NCBI GenBank assembly: GCA_937957845.1
Contig: CALGOD010000386.1
Location: 1-8,785 of the forward strand
Reading direction: 5' to 3'
DNA from: an uncultured Nocardiopsis sp.
Lineage (GTDB): Bacteria > Actinomycetota > Actinomycetes > Streptosporangiales > Streptosporangiaceae
DNA: 8,785 bases
The translations under genes and the position numbers were made by a program. Positions 6,338 to 8,785 of the stretch are shown piece by piece; position 1 is the first letter of the stretch; each line of letters opens with the position of its first letter. The notes below the pieces were generated by a model. It saw only the letters and a list, made by a program, of their open reading frames with translations, made no database searches and was not told where the DNA came from.

Positions 6338-6856
6338 ATGAACATCCGCAGCAGAATCCGTTCTCTGGCGGCAGTGGCCGCCGCCACCGCGCTCACCTTC
6401 ACCCTCATGCCCGCGGGCGTGGCCAACGCGCACGGTTACATCTCCGCCCCCATGAGCCGCCAGGCGCAGTGCGCCGCCGGCATCGTCGAGTGCGGCGGTA
6501 TCCGGTGGGAGCCGCAGAGCGTCGAGGGTCCCAAGGGTCTGATGAGCTGCTCCGGGGGCAACGGCCGGTTCTCCGAGCTCGACGACGACAACTACGGCTG
6601 GCAGGTGACCGACGTCGGCACCTCGCTGACCTTCACCTGGACCATCACCGCCAGGCACTCGACCGCCAACTGGGAGTACTTCATCGGCGGCCACCGCATC
6701 GCCAACTTCGAGGACCACGGCGCACAGCCGCCGTCGACCTTCCAGCACACGGTCGACCTCTCCGGCTACAGGGGCCACCACAAGATCCTGGCCCGGTGGA
6801 ACGTCGCCGACACCACCAACGCCTTCTACGCCTGCGTGGACGTCAACATCCGCTGA
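6338..6856 (+). CDS. Secreted AA10 lytic polysaccharide monooxygenase, single domain
   Basis: A 172-aa copper enzyme of auxiliary activity family 10 (older name: chitin-binding domain 3/CBM33), which oxidatively cleaves crystalline chitin or cellulose outside the cell. A signal peptide (RSRIR, then a hydrophobic Ala-rich core) ends at ANA-31, leaving His32 as the mature N-terminus, as the copper brace requires. His107 (TARHSTANWEYF) is the second brace histidine, and Phe163 in TTNAFYACVDVNI is the expected axial aromatic. Cys45/52 and Cys71/166 can form two disulfides. The mature protein is only 141 residues with no binding module, matching the smallest known, mostly chitin-active AA10 enzymes; chitin is the likely substrate by that comparison. 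AAGAAGGG (6321-6328) is a plausible ribosome site 9 nt before the ATG. It appears monocistronic: promoter at 6124 and a terminator right after. Confidence 0.95.
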   Translation: MNIRSRIRSLAAVAAATALTFTLMPAGVANAHGYISAPMSRQAQCAAGIVECGGIRWEPQSVEGPKGLMSCSGGNGRFSELDDDNYGWQVTDVGTSLTFTWTITARHSTANWEYFIGGHRIANFEDHGAQPPSTFQHTVDLSGYRGHHKILARWNVADTTNAFYACVDVNIR

Positions 6857-6864
6857 CAGGTGCC

Positions 6865-6914
6865 CCGTGTCCCCGGCCCGGTTCCTCGTTCCCAGGCCGG
6901 GGACACGGCCTTTT
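6865..6914 (+). terminator. Rho-independent terminator of the AA10 gene
   Basis: CCGTGTCCCCGGCC (6865-6878) pairs perfectly over 14 bp with GGCCGGGGACACGG (6895-6908), with a 16-nt loop and CCTTTT after the stem. It begins 8 nt past the stop codon. Confidence 0.85.
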
Positions 6915-7014
6915 CCACCCGGATCGGCCCGCGGCGGCGTCAGGACCTCCCACGGACCGACCACTCCACGACCTGCGGATCCATGGAGAGCCCGGGCCCC
7001 CTCGCCGGACCGGA

Positions 7015-7046
7015 GCCCTCCCCGGTGTCCGCGTCACCGGGAGGGC
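7015..7046 (-). terminator. Hairpin at the end of the binding-protein gene
   Basis: GCCCTCCCCGGTG (7015-7027) pairs with CACCGGGAGGGC (7035-7046) apart from one bulged C, with a 7-nt loop. On the minus strand it lies 2 nt past the stop codon at 7049-7051. There is no T tract, but GC-rich stems without one are common at actinobacterial gene ends. It also backs up the terminator at 6865 in the opposite direction. Confidence 0.55.
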
Positions 7047-7048
7047 GG

Positions 7049-8347
7049 TCACAGGAAGCTCTCCATGTCGTGGGCGAAGTCCTCGGGAGTGATCTCGCCG
7101 AGGAAGAGCAGCTGCAGGTTGGTCAGCAGGACCTGTGCGGAGGTGGAGGGTATGGCCTGGTCCCACGACTGGGTGAAGCTCGGCGCCTCGGAGACCATCT
7201 CGTGGGTGAAGACGGCGAAATCGGCGTGCTCGCTCTCCTGGAGCCGGTCCTCGATGCCCCGGATCGCGGGCACCTGCCCGGCGGCGATGAGCCCGTCCAC
7301 GTACTCGTCGGAGGTGACGGTCTCCATGAGGAAGTCGATCGCGGCGTCGGCGCGGGGACTGCTCGCGTTCACGGAGAAGTAGTTACTGGGGTTGCCGACG
7401 ACCGCGCCGGGCTCCCCCTCCCCTCCCTCCACGACGGGGAAGGCGGTGTACCCGAGGTCGCCACTGGCCAGAAAGTCGGGATTGTCCTGCTTGTGCCGGG
7501 AGACGTCCCAACTGCCCATGAGGAACATGGCGGACTCGCGGTGGGCGAGCATGGCCGAAGCACTGCCGTTGTCGTAGTCGAGGGAAGCGAAGTCGTCGCC
7601 GAAGGCGCCACGTTCGACCAGGTCCTGGCACATCCGCATGGCCTGGAGCATCGCGGGGGAGCGCCAGGCGCCGTCCTCGCCGTCGATGACGGCCTGGAAC
7701 GCCTCCGGGCCCGCCAGCCGCTCCACGAGGTAGGACAACCACATCAGCTGGGTCCACCCCTGGGCGCCGGGCAGGGTGACGGGTGTGATCCCCCGGGCTT
7801 GGAAGACGTCGACGGCCTCCAACAGTTCGTCGTAGGTGCGGGGTGGTTCGAGACCGGCCTCCGCGAAGACCGCCTTGTTGTAGTAGAGGACGACGGGTTG
7901 GACGCCGAGCATCGGCACGCCGTAGTAGGACTCGTCGATCTTGGCGACGTCGAGCACGGTGGTCAGGAAGGCGTCACGGAACTCCGGTCGGGTCTCCAGG
8001 GTCTCGGACAGGTTGACGGCCCACCCCTCCCGCGCGTACTCGGCGAGGTTGCCACCGCCCCAGTTGAAGAACACGTCGGGGCCGCTGGGCGAGCTGAGCG
8101 CGAACTGGAGCGTCTCCTTGTAGGAGTCGTTGACGTAGGTGACGAGCTCGGCGGGGACCTCGTGGGAGGCGTTGTAGGACTCGATGCTCTCTTCCAGGAC
8201 GGTGTTCACCGCGCCGTCCTCCAAGGCCCACACCCGGAGGCCGTCGGCCCCGTCATCGGAGGAGGCCGTCGCACAGGCCGTGGCCAGGAGCACGATCAGG
8301 GTCAGGAAGGCAGCGCCGATCACGCGCGCCCGGGGGGTGCTTGTCAT
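7049..8347 (-). CDS. Sugar ABC transporter substrate-binding lipoprotein (family 1), orphan
   Basis: A 432-aa extracellular solute-binding protein that captures oligosaccharides and delivers them to an ABC permease. Residues 7-24 form a type II signal peptide and Cys25 (LLATAC) is the lipidation site; a Ser/Asp/Gly linker follows. Family features include the LRVWALEDG first strand, FNWGGGNLAEYA, YYGVPMLGVQPVVLYYNKAVF, the MFLMGSWDVS strand and NPSNYFSVNASSPRADAAIDFL near the C-terminus. Several Trp/Tyr residues could stack on sugar rings. Specificity cannot be read directly; the CGAAA-N-TTTCG palindrome upstream suggests xylo-oligosaccharides. No permease or ATPase gene follows: the next gene in its direction is the convergent AA10 gene. 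The 438 bp upstream also hold no gene, so it is an orphan relying on a transporter elsewhere. No Shine-Dalgarno is obvious before ATG 8347. Confidence 0.92.
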   Translation of the reverse strand: MTSTPRARVIGAAFLTLIVLLATACATASSDDGADGLRVWALEDGAVNTVLEESIESYNASHEVPAELVTYVNDSYKETLQFALSSPSGPDVFFNWGGGNLAEYAREGWAVNLSETLETRPEFRDAFLTTVLDVAKIDESYYGVPMLGVQPVVLYYNKAVFAEAGLEPPRTYDELLEAVDVFQARGITPVTLPGAQGWTQLMWLSYLVERLAGPEAFQAVIDGEDGAWRSPAMLQAMRMCQDLVERGAFGDDFASLDYDNGSASAMLAHRESAMFLMGSWDVSRHKQDNPDFLASGDLGYTAFPVVEGGEGEPGAVVGNPSNYFSVNASSPRADAAIDFLMETVTSDEYVDGLIAAGQVPAIRGIEDRLQESEHADFAVFTHEMVSEAPSFTQSWDQAIPSTSAQVLLTNLQLLFLGEITPEDFAHDMESFL

Positions 8348-8359
8348 TGCTTGATCGTT

Positions 8360-8408
8360 CTTTCGCTGGGGGGAACCGAAAGTTATCGAAAAAGAACGGA
8401 AGCTTTCG
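8360..8408 (-). promoter_or_regulatory. Operator cluster and promoter of the binding-protein gene
   Basis: Half-sites lie close together: CTTTCG (8360-8365), CGAAAG (8377-8382), CGAAAA (8387-8392) and the near-palindrome CGGAAG-CTTTCG (8397-8408). CTTTCG at 8360 and CGAAAG at 8377 form a perfect 6-bp inverted repeat. CGTTCTTT (8356-8363) and AAAGAACG (8391-8398) form another. A minus-strand TAACTT (8380-8385) is a possible -10 box, with no good -35, giving a leader of about 25 nt. The half-sites overlap it, as expected for a repressor. Confidence 0.5.
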
Positions 8409-8483
8409 GAAGAAAGACGCTAGGTCGCCGGGAGAGATCCGTCAAGAGTGCCTCTCACCATGGCTGATCGTGAGTGGTGTCAC

Positions 8484-8494
8484 CGAAAGTTTCG
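8484..8494. promoter_or_regulatory. Perfect CGAAA-G-TTTCG palindrome
   Basis: This 5-1-5 palindrome matches the form I recall for operators of LacI-family xylan and xylo-oligosaccharide regulators in streptomycetes (XlnR/BxlR type). It is 137 bp upstream of the binding-protein start, beyond the nearer half-site cluster. Confidence 0.55.
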
Positions 8495-8541
8495 AGAAGG
8501 GGAATGTGGGGGCAGGCGGAATTCGACGTGGAGAGGGAAAA

Positions 8542-8589
8542 CGGCGGTGCCGCCGAGGTCGGGGGCCTCTCTTCGGAAGGGGCCCGACC
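8542..8589. other. Two adjacent GC-rich hairpins
   Basis: CGGCGG (8542-8547) pairs with CCGCCG (8550-8555). Next, GGTCGGGGGCC (8557-8567) pairs with GGCCCGACC (8581-8589) with bulges, capped by a TTCG loop (8572-8575). They lie in the gene-free stretch 8409-8785; no gene ends close enough to call them a terminator. Confidence 0.35.
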
Positions 8590-8718
8590 GTCGTCACCGA
8601 GGGCGCGCAGGCATGGGGAGCGGCTTCCCCACCGTGATCGGCGCGGTCGTACCGGGAGGGAGGGATCCGGAGCACGCTCCCCCTCGCCTCACGTCAAAGA
8701 TCGGTGATTCGGGGAGAG

Positions 8719-8743
8719 CGCACGGCCTTGACGGCCTTGTGCG
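8719..8743. other. Inverted repeat near the window end
   Basis: CGCAC-GGCC (8719-8727) pairs with GGCC-TT-GTGCG (8733-8743) around a TTGAC loop. It also contains the direct repeat ACGGCCTTG at 8722-8730 and 8731-8739. The rest of 8590-8785 shows no gene or other clear signal. Confidence 0.35.
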
Positions 8744-8785
8744 AAGGGGGAGGACACTGGCTTCCGTCACCGCACCCGAGGGCGC

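Noticed and set aside
6860..8467. Long plus-strand frame opposite the binding-protein gene
   Set aside because: It is antisense to a clear lipoprotein with a signal peptide and family motifs; its own translation is Val/Gly/Asp repeats of low complexity, and it starts inside a terminator.
8460..8785. Plus-strand frame from ATG 8460, open to the window end
   Set aside because: It has no stop, but its first codons use many A/T third positions, the protein is Arg/Gly-rich with no recognisable motif, and it runs through the CGAAAGTTTCG palindrome and hairpins. It looks like chance openness in GC-rich DNA.

Overview
The window is high-GC DNA with codon use and gene types typical of an actinomycete. 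The AfsR-type regulator, DUF4037 protein, MpaB-like oxygenase and small AA10 chitin/cellulose oxygenase fit a Nocardiopsis/Streptomyces-like soil saprophyte. The genus is a guess from gene content only. No phage, IS element, CRISPR array, tRNA or rRNA is visible.

Layout. Positions 1-624 hold no convincing gene. They contain an AT-rich island (262-325), an 11-bp-periodic direct repeat with a -10-like box (368-412) that resembles a SARP/AfsR-type activator site, and a leader with strong hairpins. A small ORF (625-804, 59 aa) with a Pro/Glu-rich tail follows. After two back-to-back hairpins comes a large AfsR/SARP-family regulator (920-3916, winged helix, BTAD, NB-ARC and TPR domains). It converges with, and overlaps by 8 bp, a minus-strand pair: an MpaB-family (DUF2236) oxygenase (3909-4742) and a DUF4037 protein (4789-5844). 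Both minus-strand genes have TAnnnT boxes placed so that transcription would begin at or next to the ATG, which suggests leaderless mRNAs.

A roughly 490-bp divergent intergenic region (5845-6337) carries a perfect palindrome, several other inverted repeats and a good promoter. It leads to a minimal secreted AA10 lytic polysaccharide monooxygenase (6338-6856), which ends in a textbook terminator. A convergent minus-strand lipoprotein of the sugar ABC-transporter solute-binding type (7049-8347) follows. It has no permease genes beside it. Its upstream region holds several CGAAAG/CTTTCG half-sites, including a perfect CGAAA-G-TTTCG palindrome like the operators of LacI-type xylan/xylo-oligosaccharide regulators. 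No gene is convincing in 8348-8785.

Functional reading. The left part is a regulator module: AfsR-like protein, small protein and a SARP-like box. The right part concerns polysaccharide use: a secreted oxygenase that opens crystalline polymer and a binding lipoprotein for released oligosaccharides, apparently under separate control. The middle pair has no well-defined role. I did not find a clearly new multi-gene system. The most unusual points are the small ORF with its SARP-like repeat, the paired leaderless genes, the 22-bp palindrome without a regulator gene, and the orphan binding protein with xylan-type operators.
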